From positions 16,565,067-16,629,066 of the forward strand of contig NC_051087.1 of NCBI RefSeq assembly GCF_901709675.1: a stretch of DNA of 64,000 nt, given 5' to 3'. The notes beneath the pieces are model-generated. The model was not told the DNA's origin. It did not search any database and saw only the letters and a program-made list of their open reading frames with translations. The stretch is from Syngnathus acus (lineage: Eukaryota > Chordata > Actinopteri > Syngnathiformes > Syngnathidae). A program made the translations under genes and the position numbers. Below are positions 42,929 through 52,966 of the stretch, one piece after another (the stretch's first letter is position 1; each line of letters begins with the position of its first letter).

Positions 42929-44577
42929 TTAGAGACTAAGATTTTTGTTGAGGAAGAGGAGCATGTTAACATTTTTTCCTTTTAGGCGGCTTCTTCTTTG
43001 GTTTATGAGCTCTCCTGTTTTCGAGAACACCCTTTCTGAGGGAACTGAGGACGCTACAATGCCCAGATATTTTGATGCAAGATGGCTGAGGTATGGGTAC
43101 GCTTGTTCGTGATCTTTCCACCATTGTAATGGGTCATGGTCTCTGGGGATTAGTCTCTCTTCCAAGTAACGGCGCATCTCAATGAGTGTATCAGTGGCTG
43201 CAGTGCGGTGCTGTTGTGACAGCTGTGCATGTGTGTCAAAATCAGACCATAACCCTCTTGCTGTTGATATGGTAGGGCTTGATGCAGGGGTTGGAGGCAC
43301 AGGTGACGCTGCTTGAGGTACAGATGATACTGCTTGAAGTACAGGTGACACCGCTAGAAGTACCAGTGACGCTGCTTGAGGTACAGGTGAAGCTGCTTGA
43401 GGTACAGGTGAAGCTGCTTGAGAAAGAGGTGACGCTGTTTTAGGCAAATTTTGATTTTTCTTCATTTCTGCAAGCATTTGCCTTTTAACATTTTCTACAT
43501 TGTCTTTGCTGCGAAAAGCAATGTTTCGAAAGCGAATGTCCAGGAATGTGCATGCAGCCATAGAGTAAAACGTTTCAATAGCATGAAATCTGCGTTGGCA
43601 CTGGCGTATCAGCTGCCCGGAAAGTATGTTCTCTTGATTCTCTGTAGCAGCCGTAGCTTTTAGAAGGACTGAAACAAGAGGAATCACCTTTGACATGGAC
43701 ACGTGCTTTGAGGAAGAGATCTCTTGCGTTGCCTGTTCATACGGTCTCAACGCTTCAATGGTAGGTTGGATCAAGTTCATTTCTTCACTGCTCAGGCACA
43801 GGTCATTCCTTCCAAGAATGCAAAGAGTAGTGGTGACTGCTTCCCTCTGTTCAAAAAACCTGTCCAACATGTAAAATGCAGAATTCCATCTCGTTTCAAC
43901 AGACTGTATGAGTTTATGCTCAGGCATGTCCAGTTGCTTCTGCAAGTTTGAAAGCTTCTCTGTGGCTTTGGAGCTGTGGTGGAAAAATGTAACAATAGCG
44001 CTACATTTGCGCAAGAGATTAACAATTTCCGGGACAGCTTTAATGGCATCTTTCACCACCAAGTTCAACGTGTGGGCAAAGCACGGGTAGTGGGTCCAAC
44101 CAGCCTGGTGAACTGCAGCCACAACATTGGCACCATTGTCTGTGATGACTGCTGCCACTGTCTGAGTAATGCCCCAATGATCTGTAATTCTTTTCAGCGC
44201 TAAACTAATGTTAGCGGCAGTGTGCTGTTCAGTAAAGCAATTAGCTTCTAGGACATATTCTACCATCTGCCAGTCGTGCACAAAGTGACAGGTCACTGTC
44301 AAGTAGGACTGAGTGCTTCTTGATGTCCACATATCTGTTGTTAAAACCACACTCTCAGCATTTTCTAAAGTTCTCTTCACCTCATTGCAGCAGGCTGTGT
44401 ACATGTGCGTTATAGTTTCTTCTTTAATCTTTTTGCGGCTAGGCATTTTAAAACTTGGGTCAACGTACTTCATAAGGGCATTAAATCCCCTGTCCTCCAC
44501 TATTGATATGGGCTGGAGGTCCAGGCAAATCATCTTGGCAATCAGGTCTGTGATGTTTCTTGCTCTTGGAGAGTCAT
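42929..44577 (-). CDS. hAT transposase, catalytic exon 2
   Basis: An open frame of about 550 codons. A splice acceptor (CAATAG) at 44578-44579 precedes GAC TCT CCA, giving DSPRARNITDLIAKMICLDL at the exon start. Catalytic-core signatures are VVLTTDMWTSRSTQSYLTVT (first Asp), VAAVITDNGANVVAAVHQ (second Asp) and the CFAHTLNLVV C-x2-H motif. The C-terminal hAT dimerisation region is present (ASKYLGIVASSVPSERVFSK). An in-frame minisatellite encodes about seven SPVPQAA-like repeats (about 43290-43440). The protein resembles ZBED1/ZBED4-like transposases. No stop or frameshift is visible, so it may still be functional, though its transposon carries two large insertions. Confidence 0.85.
43290..43440 (-). 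repeat. In-frame minisatellite in the transposase
   Basis: A 24-bp unit (GAGGTACAGGTGAAGCTGCTT type on the plus strand) repeated about seven times, encoding SPVPQAA and variants. Confidence 0.85.
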
Positions 44578-45024
44578 CTATTGAATTTTGTAGAAAAAAG
44601 TATTACGTCATGTACATGAATTATTAACCTTTTTAGAAAAACATTAATGGAAGATGCATATTAATAGTATAACTTTAATTAAAAGGAGCTATTCTTTACT
44701 TTTTTCTCTCTCTCTGTTGTTGGGAAAAAGTTTTGTCTTTTAGTATATTGTAAAAAGAGACATGGTACCAACAGAGATGCAGGGCTTAATCGTCATGAGC
44801 AGCAAAACTATCAATTTGTAAAGCCACTGGATACTTACATTTAATATTGTAATACTTTAGTGTTGTTTAGAGGAAGTGGAGTTACAAATAAAACGTATGG
44901 CGTTCGACCACAAATTGAAAAGGGGAAAACTTTATTTATAAATGACTGACTAAAGCGCAGTAATTATTGCTTCAAATAGCACATCAACCACAAATGCTTA
45001 CGATTTTTGGTTAGCACCTGATAC
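44578..45024 (-). other. Intron of the hAT transposase gene (inferred)
   Basis: Donor CCAG|GTATCAG at 45025/45024 and acceptor CAATAG at 44578. The junction phase (G + AT) is consistent. The sequence is AT-rich and has no other feature. Confidence 0.6.
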
Positions 45025-45319
45025 CTGGATATGTCTTGCCTTTCTGAAACGCTGCTTCTAAGGTACTTTGGTACCTTAGCCTCGGTGTGGCTGCAGGGTT
45101 TTCCGTCGCTGCCTTAGTGTCTGCGGCACGTTTCAACTGCAGCTCTTCATGAACCGTGGGGTGAATTTTACTTAAATGTTTTGTTAAGTTTGTGGTGTTG
45201 CCACAATATTTAATCGTTTTGTGACATATTTCACATCTTGCCTCGTTGTTATTAACTAAAATATAATACCTCCAAACCAGACTTCTCTTACGTTCGGACT
45301 GGGCCGCCGCCGTGGCCAT
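45025..45319 (-). CDS. hAT transposase, exon 1 with BED zinc finger
   Basis: It starts at ATG 45319 with MATAAAQSERKRSLVWRYYI and contains a BED finger, C-E-I-C ... H-L-S-K-I-H (C-x2-C and H-x4-H). It then has EELQLKRAADTKAATENPAA before the donor at 45025. The open frame extends upstream to 45460, but its first residues there are encoded by the inserted LTR, so I take the internal ATG as the true start. The gypsy element inserted about 120 bp upstream of this ATG, probably in the 5' UTR or promoter. Confidence 0.8.
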
Positions 45320-45441
45320 GCTTGTTTGTGTCTGGATTGGAACGGGAGGCGGAGGAGGAGGGCTTGGCTTGTGAGAAAAGGGGGCGGGAGCAGAGCAGGA
45401 CACGCCGGTGCAGCAGGCGGAAGGAAAAGTAGTGCTAGCAT

Positions 45442-45944
45442 TGTCACGTCCCCACGTCACCTGACTTCCAGCCTAGCCCGACTCATGGAATTGCCAGCAC
45501 CTGCTACAGCTCGTTAGGTTCCCTATTTAACCTCTCTGTGTTCTGCCAGTAGTTGTCAGTTCGTCTGATTACCCTGCACGTGATACTGCTGCCTTTTTGT
45601 CCCCGGACCAAACTTTGTAGCCAACAGCTTCCTTGACCTTCGACCACGCTCCAGATCGCCGCCTGTCCTGACTACTTGCCTGACCTTCGACCACGCTCCA
45701 GATCGCCGCCTGTCCTGACTACTTGCCTGACCTTCGACCACGCTCCAGATCGCCGCCTGTCCTGACTACTTGCCTGACCTTCGACCACGCTCCAGATCGC
45801 CGCCTGTCCTGACTACTTGCCTGACCTTCGACCACGCTCCAGATCGCCGCCTGCCCTGACTACTTGCTCGTTCTACATCCCCGTTTTCCCTCTCACCATT
45901 AAAGGATCGTGCTGCACTTGGTTCCCTGTCTTTGTTGCCTGACA
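45442..45944 (+). repeat. 5' LTR of the gag-only element
   Basis: A TATTTAA box (45524-45530) lies 31 bases upstream of GTCAGTTCGT (45555), the inferred transcript start. A five-copy 47-bp minisatellite (CTTGCCTGACCTTCGACCAC...) spans 45631-45866. ATTAAAGG at 45898 may serve as the polyadenylation signal. Confidence 0.9.
45631..45866. repeat. 47-bp minisatellite within the LTR
   Basis: Five copies, repeated in the 3' LTR at 47845-48080 with the same copy number, as expected if both LTRs were copied from one RNA. Confidence 0.9.
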
Positions 45945-45956
45945 GAACGAACTGAC
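45945..45956 (+). promoter_or_regulatory. Primer site consistent with self-priming
   Basis: GAACGAACTGAC immediately after the 5' LTR. Its reverse complement begins GTCAGTTCGT, identical over 10 bases to the inferred RNA 5' end at 45555-45564. It does not look like a tRNA 3'-end complement (no TGG start). Self-priming of this kind is known for Tf1 and related Ty3/gypsy elements. Confidence 0.65.
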
Positions 45957-45961
45957 CAGAA

Positions 45962-47554
45962 ATGCAACCAGCGCACGATTCCCTAGACACGGCCCGCTTG
46001 ACCCACACGGAGTGGGAGCTCGGCAAGACCACAGAGGAGATGGCGGCGTTAACCAGGGTCGTCCAGCAGCTGCAACAGCAGCTCCAGCTGCAGCAACAGC
46101 AACTGCAGCAGCAGCAACAGCAACTGCAGCAGCAGCAACAGCAACTGCAGCAGCACCACCAGCTCCACCAGGACCTGGTAGAGGCTCTCAGGGATCACAG
46201 AGACTTGGCTCCTCTGGCTGCTGCAGATCGGTTTGTGCCATCTCTGTCCACGTCCGTGCCGCTTAGCCCCGCCGATCAGCCCACCGTTATGTCCACGCCC
46301 CGTCCTGCCTCGGCACCCGGGCAGTACGTGGACGTCCCTGAGCCCAGACTCAGCAACCTCGCAAGGTTCGACGGTGACCCCAAGTACGTCCGGGCCTTTC
46401 TGACGAACTGCCGTGTCTTGTTCGACCTCCAGCCCGTCACATTTGCCACGGAGCCAGCCAAGGTGGGTTTCGTGCTGACTCACCTGACGGGCGAGGCATG
46501 GCTGTGGGGAACGGCAGAATATGAGCGGCAGGGACCCGCCTGTTCGTCGTTTGACGCCTTCGCCGCTGAGATCCTGCGCGTATTTGACCTGGGCTCCGCC
46601 TCGGAGGACGCCTCCACAGAGCTCCTCACGCTGCGCCAAGGCAGCAGATCCGTCGCCCAGTACGCCATCCGGTTCCAGACGGTGGCGCGTCGTAGCGACT
46701 GGAACACCCCGGCTCTCGTCGGTGCCTTCATCCACGGACTCGCGGACTATATCAAGGACGAGATGGTGTCCTGCGAGCGCCCACAGACCCTTGAAGTGGC
46801 CATGGACCTGGCAGTACGGGTGGACCGGCGGATCCAGTCGAGGCGACGCGAGGAGAGGAGAGCGGCTCCGCCCCCCCGTCACCGTGACATCAGCCCGACA
46901 CCTCGGGTGTCATGGAGCGCACCGGTTTTTTCACCGGACCTGTCGTCCGCCAGGGACCCTGTCCACGTAAGTCAGCGCGCCTTTATTGCTCCTCACACCC
47001 AGCCCAGCAGGTCAGAACCCATGGAGATCGGACGCACCTCTCTCTCTGTGAGGAAACGCAGTCAGCGCATCAGAGAGGGGCTTTGCCTGTACTGCGGGGG
47101 TGAGGGTCACTGGGTGGTCTCTTGCCCGACGAGACCCAAGGACACCCGCCAAGCAAGGATCCGTGTGGGGTCGGTTTTTTTGCCCCCCACTACCTGTCGC
47201 GAGTCCCTGTCCCAGGACCACTACTCGACTCCAGCCCGCGCCCTTGCCTCTCGGCCCTCCGCTTCTCCAATCCGTGGGCAGCCGCCGCGGGTCCGGTCTC
47301 GCCGTCGGCCGCAGCGGATGGCCCGGGCCCTTACTCCGCTGCCGTTGCGACGTCCGCAGCCGGGTTCTGCTCCGGTGGGCGGGGTATTGGGGTCTGACCG
47401 GCTTCCTGCTCGGAGTCGTCCGGTAGGGACCCGTCCGGTTCCCACGCCGGCCCCCTGGTCGGCGTCTCCCGACGCCGCGGCTGGGAAGGTGGACTGGGCG
47501 GGAGTGCCGCCTGATGACGGGGCTTGGTCGACGTGTTCTGATTCGGAATATTGA
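45962..47554 (+). CDS. gag: Ty3/gypsy Gag polyprotein
   Basis: 530 codons. Residues about 35-65 are a Gln/Leu-rich tract from CAG/CTG repeats, probably coiled coil. A retrotransposon capsid domain follows (LARFDGDPKYVRAFLTNCRV; VGFVLTHLTGEAWLWGTAEY; LRQGSRSVAQYAIRFQTVAR; GAFIHGLADYIKDEMVS), as in sushi-class gag proteins related to the mammalian RTL/PEG10 genes. A CCHC zinc knuckle lies near residues 375-388 (CLYCGGEGHWVVSC). The C-terminus is Pro/Arg-rich and ends in a stop, with no frameshift into pol. The start is the first ATG, 6 bases after the primer site. Confidence 0.9.
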   Translation: MQPAHDSLDTARLTHTEWELGKTTEEMAALTRVVQQLQQQLQLQQQQLQQQQQQLQQQQQQLQQHHQLHQDLVEALRDHRDLAPLAAADRFVPSLSTSVPLSPADQPTVMSTPRPASAPGQYVDVPEPRLSNLARFDGDPKYVRAFLTNCRVLFDLQPVTFATEPAKVGFVLTHLTGEAWLWGTAEYERQGPACSSFDAFAAEILRVFDLGSASEDASTELLTLRQGSRSVAQYAIRFQTVARRSDWNTPALVGAFIHGLADYIKDEMVSCERPQTLEVAMDLAVRVDRRIQSRRREERRAAPPPRHRDISPTPRVSWSAPVFSPDLSSARDPVHVSQRAFIAPHTQPSRSEPMEIGRTSLSVRKRSQRIREGLCLYCGGEGHWVVSCPTRPKDTRQARIRVGSVFLPPTTCRESLSQDHYSTPARALASRPSASPIRGQPPRVRSRRRPQRMARALTPLPLRRPQPGSAPVGGVLGSDRLPARSRPVGTRPVPTPAPWSASPDAAAGKVDWAGVPPDDGAWSTCSDSEY

Positions 47555-47655
47555 CTGCCGCACGTCTTGGGTTCCCCCCCTCCCGCCCGGTCTCATGCTC
47601 CGTCTTGGGGTTCTGCTTTTGGGACGTCGGGGGCCGTCCCTTGGGGGGGGGGTTC

Positions 47656-48158
47656 TGTCACGTCCCCACGTCACCTGACTTCCAGCCTAGCCCGACTCAT
47701 GGAATTGCCAGCACCTGCTACAGCTCGTTAGGTTCCCTATTTAACCTCTCTGTGTTCTGCCAGTAGTTGTCAGTTCGTCTGATTACCCTGCACGTGATAC
47801 TGCTGCCTTTTTGTCCCCGGACCAAACTTTGTAGCCAACAGCTTCCTTGACCTTCGACCACGCTCCAGATCGCCGCCTGTCCTGACTACTTGCCTGACCT
47901 TCGACCACGCTCCAGATCGCCGCCTGTCCTGACTACTTGCCTGACCTTCGACCACGCTCCAGATCGCCGCCTGTCCTGACTACTTGCCTGACCTTCGACC
48001 ACGCTCCAGATCGCCGCCTGTCCTGACTACTTGCCTGACCTTCGACCACGCTCCAGATCGCCGCCTGCCCTGACTACTTGCTCGTTCTACATCCCCGTTT
48101 TCCCTCTCACCATTAAAGGATCGTGCTGCACTTGGTTCCCTGTCTTTGTTGCCTGACA
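47656..48158 (+). repeat. 3' LTR of the gag-only element
   Basis: 503 bp, apparently identical to the 5' LTR. It is preceded by CCCTTGGGGGGGGGGTTC, a G-run polypurine tract (about 47638-47655). Confidence 0.92.
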
Positions 48159-48316
48159 AGCATGAGTGCAAGTCGTCAAATTGGAGCAGAAAAAAATGCG
48201 GAAAAATATAATTAAATAATTGTAAGTATCGATATTTTAGCTAGGGAGATCGATACTCAAAAATGAGTAGCCTGGATCGATATATCGATATTTTGGTATC
48301 GATCCGCCCATCCCTA

Positions 48317-48998
48317 ATGTGAACAACTCTAAAAACACAAATTCTGCCTTTCATTCATATCTGAAGAGTCAGATAACATTGAACAAACTGTATGAAATAC
48401 CTTAAATTTACATGAATTTAAAATTACTTTTGCCTCATGAACATTTTAAACGGGAGTTATAAGTAAAGTTGTCTGTTATTATTAAAACTTAAAACTAGTG
48501 AATTTTGCTCTTGTCATTTACATTATCTTTCAGAAAATAATAGTTTGTGTCAGGTCTACAGGTCCATAACATCAACAGTCTTAACATGGCCACTTCGTAG
48601 CTTGCTTTAGTAATATTTATTTTTGACTCACAGTCCCGTGTGAAGAATCGCTGTTGTGATGCCAGTTCAGCTTGGAGCTGCTTCACTTTATCAGCGCGGT
48701 CACTCCCTGTTAGCTGGTCGTTTGTGTTCGCATGTTTAGTCTGATAGTGTCTCTTTAAGTTGAAATCCTTAAACAAGGCAACCGTCTCTTTACAAACTAA
48801 CCTTTAGGACAATGTAGTATTGCTCCAAATGTTCGTTTAATTTCCTTTAGAGGTCCGTTTGCGCGTGTTAGCACGATCGCGAATTAGCATATTTCCGCTA
48901 ACTCGTTAGCCTGCCCAGTACTTCTTCTTTGCTGCGGGCCAATAAAAACTGGACCGCGGGCCGCAGTTGGCCCGCGGGCCGTAGTTTGGACACCACTG
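48317..48998 (-). pseudogene. BED-hAT transposon relic (right end and N-terminal transposase)
   Basis: 48776-48495 on the minus strand encodes MFKDFNLKRHYQTKHANTND (second half of a BED finger) and QAELASQQRFFTRDCESKIN, a segment common in GTF2IRD2/ZBED-like fish transposases. The right terminus (48998, inverted CAGTGGTGTCCAAACTACGG) matches the left end of the MITE at 16601. Most of the transposase and the other terminus are missing. Confidence 0.7.
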
Positions 48999-49006
48999 TT
49001 TTAGAG

Positions 49007-49258
49007 CTACCATGCTCATAACATCACAATTGGGAGGTGTTAAAGCCTTGAGCTTCCATTACATTGTAACCGCTAAGTTTCAGTCAGGCCCAGTTAATGA
49101 GACTCCGACGAGGACATCAGACATTTAGAAGGGGGAGGGTGTAACCCCGTAATTGTTTGGGTTGACCGTTTGTTAACGATTTGTCTGTTTGTGTTGAAAG
49201 AAAAAAAAAAAAAGAGTATTAGTAATGTTTGAAAAACGAGTTCACAAAGTTTTTACTA
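49007..49258. other. No gene recognised
   Basis: Spacer with a poly-A run at 49201-49213. Confidence 0.5.
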
Positions 49259-49261
49259 TTG

Positions 49262-49618
49262 GTAAGGTCAAAGTCAAAGTCAAAGTCAGCTTTATTGTCA
49301 ATCCCTTCATATGTCAAGACACACAAAGAAACCGAAATTCCGTTTCCTCCATCCCACGGTGACGAGACATACAAGTAGGCGACACAAAACAAAAACAAGA
49401 ATGCCCAAACCATAAATAACAAATAATAAATAAAATAAAATAAAATGAGCGATGAATAAATAACAGACCCATTAAATATGAGGGGCAAAACCGAGCCAGT
49501 GTGCATACAGCAAGAACAGGACGCTACGCTGAAAGGGGGAGCGAGTTCAGGATCCTAACAGCCTGGAGTACGAAGCTGTTGGAAAGTCTGGTGGTGCGGG
49601 AGCGCAGGCTATACGTTG
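49262..49618 (-). pseudogene. LINE 3' end (same family as 55236-57005)
   Basis: It begins GGTCAAAGTCAAAGTCAAAG (the inverted tail), then AGCTTTATTGTCAATCCCTT and the 3' UTR, up to the last coding bases near 49545-49618 (inverted AACAGCTTCGTACTCCAGGC). 5' truncated. Confidence 0.75.
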
Positions 49619-49979
49619 ACATATAGAGGTGATTGTGTTGTATTATAAAAAACACATTTCGATAGTGTTAATTTTATTCGAAATGCCTATTTACCCACTC
49701 CTGTATTCTATTGTATTTGTAATGTCTTTGGCTTTGTGCCTGTCAGACAGCCGTCGAAGAAGGAGAGCGAATGAGAGAGAGAAAAGAGAACAGACGTGTG
49801 GTAACGTGTATCAAAGAAAAAAGTGATAAAACGTGTTAAATGCTTGTTAAGCACATTCTTTTAGCCCTCAAGTGATGACATATTGCCAAAAAGCGAGGAC
49901 ACCATAGGAACCAATGGACTGCGGAGCACTCCGCTCTGTTGAAGTGATAGTCCCTTCGCAGTGGTTGCTAACAGCAGGT

Positions 49980-50762
49980 AGTTGTAAAAGAACATTTTGG
50001 CCGGAATGAGCAAAGGTACCTTTGGAAAAGAAAGGTCACAGAAATCAATGAAAAAAACCTCTGTCCAGCTGTTAAGCATGGGGATGAATCAATTATGCTT
50101 TGGGATTGTATTGCAGCCAGTGGCACAGGGAACATTTCACGAGTAGAGAGAAAATGGATTCAATAAAATTTCAGCAACTTTTGGACGCTAACTTGATGCC
50201 ATCTGTGAAAAAGATCAAGTTAAAGATGGAGGATTGCTTTGACAAATGGATACTGATCTTAACCACACCTCATAATCCATTTTGGATTACATGAAAAGGC
50301 ATGAACTGAAGGTTTTGCCATGGCCTTCACAATCTCCTGACCTCAACATCATTGAAAATCTATGGAAGAACCTTAAAAGAGCAGTGAGTGCCAAACAGTC
50401 AAGAAATCTCAAAGAACTGGAAGACTTTTTTAAGAAAAAATGGGCGAAGATACCTCAAACAAGAATTGAAATACTACAAAAAGTACAAAAAGTATTTACA
50501 ACCTATGACACTTGCCAAAGGGGGCAGTACGAGATATTAACTTTGCAGGGTGCCCAAATTTATGCAGACGCCATTATTTTGTTTTCTGTTATTTTTAAAG
50601 TGTAAATGATGGAAATAAAATGTAACTTTTTTGACATACTATGTGAATGTCTTATCTGTAATTTGATGCCTTTTGTGGAGTTTTCCATCTTTCCTCAGCT
50701 TCTTTTTCAACATTATTACAACTTTTTACCTGGGGTGTCTAAAGTTTTCGATTTCCACTGTA
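49980..50762 (+). pseudogene. Tc1-like transposase, C-terminal half and right terminus
   Basis: Broken plus-strand frames contain a segment like VKHGDESIMLWDCIAASGTG (50076-50130), then DSIKFQQLLDANLMPSVKKI, and at 50300 the diagnostic LPWPSQSPDLNIIENLWKNL, which includes the second and third acidic residues of the Tc1 DDE triad region. The N-terminal HTH half is absent. The right end, GTTTTCGATTTCCACTG then TA, resembles a Tc1 terminus. Stops and indels make it non-functional. Confidence 0.75.
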
Positions 50763-51150
50763 TACTGTGTAGTGAGTTTAGCCGTACAAAACAATTTAAG
50801 TATAAATGACTAAAACAAAAATCATAATCAGAAAATAACTGAAGATGCATATAAAAACACAAAGATAAAAAGGTTACACATGTTTAACTAAAAACAAACA
50901 TGATGTACCTCATCTTGTACACCTGTTGTTGCTCTCTGATGCCTGACTTCCATTTTGGACCTACAGTCGGTCATTATGCACTAGGTAGCAGGTGGCCAAT
51001 TAACAGCAGCCTGAGGCAGGGTCTCCTGCAGTGTTTATGGTACCTGACCAATTAGAGTGCTTGATTTATATGGGCAATAACTCTCATCACAGTGATGCAC
51101 AAAACCATTTCTCAGTGCTCACACATGCAGGGGCGTGAAGAGGGTGGGGC
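50763..51150. other. No gene recognised
   Basis: Unremarkable non-coding sequence. Confidence 0.5.
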
Positions 51151-51157
51151 CAAAGGG

Positions 51158-51735
51158 GTGTTAGGGTTGATAGATTAGTTTGATTCTATGCTGATGTTGG
51201 AATGTAACCTGTAATAATTAACTAAACTTGTCCTGTCTTAACAAAGTAGTAGAACAAAGTGCTAAGATACTTTGAACTGATTGACCAGCTGCAGAGGAAG
51301 CAATCAAAGTTGTTCTGTTTACACAACATCGTAAAACACCCCCTGCTATGATTTGAGCAGAGGCCAGGGGTTTCACCCCCATCCTGTCCACTCTCACCCC
51401 CACCCTGCTTCTCTCAATAAATATGCTCTTGCAAGAATCCAAAGTCAGACTTCGTTCGAACATCGCTGTATGCACAGTGACGAACGACCTCTCCACTTGC
51501 AAGTGTTCAAAAGGCATACTGTCTCCCGTCAATCCACTGTTGTCAGACGAAGGCAGACCTAAGATGCTGGCCCAGCGAAGCATTTTCTTCCCAGGTCTTT
51601 CTTTTCCAGGTCCTCCTAATGGACGCTGGTTTATCGACAATGCAGCACGTCGTCCTCCGTCCATCAGCAGTGGGCATGTTTGGGATCCGGGTCACGGCAC
51701 CAAAATGCTAGAGTGGCGCTCGCTCTAACTTATTT
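51158..51735. repeat. Possible LTR-element fragment
   Basis: On the minus strand, TGGTGCCGTGACCCGGATC (51684-51702) is nearly complementary to the 3' end of tRNA-His, a known retroviral primer type, and is preceded on that strand by sequence ending CTAGCATT. A 148-codon minus-strand frame (51218-51664) follows but has no recognisable gag motif. An AATAAA sits at 51415 on the plus strand. No second LTR was found, so this is tentative. Confidence 0.3.
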
Positions 51736-51750
51736 TGCAAGAACCACACG

Positions 51751-52369
51751 GGAGCAGTAAAGCCATGCTAAAACACAAAGACGCTCTTAAAGCAATGCGA
51801 CAGTGAGCGCCCGGTGCGCTGCGGTTGCGCGATCGGACCAAATTAAGCTCCCTGCGCACTGATATCCACTTGAATTTTGGAAAGTCCATTAGGACTTTAA
51901 AAATATTTTCTAAATTTTAGCGACCGCTCTGTCACAATAATGCGACCAGCGCAATGCAGTTGCGCGGTCGGCGGCGCGCTGCGGTTGCGCATTCGGCGGT
52001 GCGCTGCAGTTGCATGATCGGACCAAATTAAGCTCGATGCACACTGATGTCCACTTAAATTTTGGAAAGTACATCGGGACTTTAAAAATATTTTCTAAAT
52101 TTCAGCGACAGCTGTCACAATAATGCGACGAGCGGTGCAGTTGCGCGGTCGGCGACGCGTTACGGTTGCGCGTTCGGCGGTGTGCTGCAGTTGCGCGATT
52201 GGACAAAAATGCCAAATAAAAAAAATGCTTAAAAGCGTTTTTATTTTGCTTGGAATGGATTCATTTTTTTCCATTATTTGTAATGGGAAAACATGATTCG
52301 GAATCCGAACGATTCACTTCTCGAACAGCCTTCTGGAACGGATTGTGGTCGAAAACCGAGGCTCCACTG
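51751..52369. mobile_element. TA element of the CAGTCAAACCTCGG family, rearranged copy
   Basis: An opposite-orientation relative of 11696-12366. It ends CGAAAACCGAGGCTCCACTG-TA. A segment of roughly 230 bp containing GGACCAAATTAAGCTC ... GACTTTAAAAATATTTTCTA is present twice in tandem. The left terminus is missing. Confidence 0.7.
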
Positions 52370-52375
52370 TATTTG

Positions 52376-52960
52376 ATTTGACTAACTTTTTTATGTGAAT
52401 GTAAGATTTCTTAACTTGTCTGCCCAAAGAACCAGAAAACGTTTAGAATTTGGGACATAGAAGTGCAAAGGTAAAGGTGCAAAGCCCAAATAAGTTACTA
52501 AAACACCCCAAAAAAAAAATATATCAAGGGTATCTCATCAATCTCATCAAGGGTATCATGGTTCAATGTCATTGAGAGCACTACAACTCCTATATGAAAA
52601 CCCTGAATGCTCTCTCAAGATGATACCTTATCATTGCTGTTTGACAAAAAAAGGGCAAGTGGGGCTGCTCGCCACATGACATGAGTTTACTGATTTGACT
52701 GAAGAGTCATCGCACGTTCTTCGCCTGTCCAAGCACACGTCACATTTTGTTGATGCACATGCTGTGCGACCGTTTGTGGCGGGATTGCCAAATCATCTTT
52801 CCCCACCCAATTAATCCTAGAATGTGTTTAACTGGGGTTTATTTTGAAGTCTAAGAAGCGAAAACCTGGTATCCTTGAACAAAAATGAACTGCCCTTCAA
52901 AACCATTCATTGACTACAGAATAAGCACATTCACAAAAACGTTCACAAAGCAAAAATGCG
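52376..52960. other. No gene recognised
   Basis: Non-coding. A local direct repeat of TCTCATCAATCTCATCAAGGGTATCA type is near 52530. Confidence 0.5.
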
Positions 52961-52966
52961 CTACAT

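Larger units (their letters stand above)
45442..48158 (+). mobile_element. Gag-only Ty3/gypsy (sushi-like) LTR element, recent
   Basis: 503-bp LTRs (45442-45944 and 47656-48158), TGTCACG...CCTGACA, appear identical by eye. A 5-bp duplication agcat flanks the element (45437-45441, 48159-48163). The interior encodes one gag protein and then goes straight to a G-rich tract and the 3' LTR. There is no protease, RT, RNase H or integrase, so it must depend on a related element for movement. The young LTRs and intact gag suggest very recent activity. Confidence 0.93.

Noticed and set aside
45631-45866. CRISPR-like array
   Set aside because: The 47-bp units are contiguous with no variable spacers, lie in an LTR and are duplicated in the other LTR. 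This is a eukaryotic genome.
46049-46882. 277-codon minus-strand frame antisense to gag
   Set aside because: It is the shadow of the gag coding sequence, created by its GC-rich and CAG-repeat composition. No domain.
47012-47674. 220-codon minus-strand frame antisense to the gag 3' part
   Set aside because: Arg/Pro-rich low-complexity shadow of the gag C-terminus; runs into the LTR.
51218-51664. 148-codon minus-strand frame as a host gene
   Set aside because: No domain, no splice signals and it lies next to a possible retroelement primer site. Kept only as part of a tentative LTR-element call.
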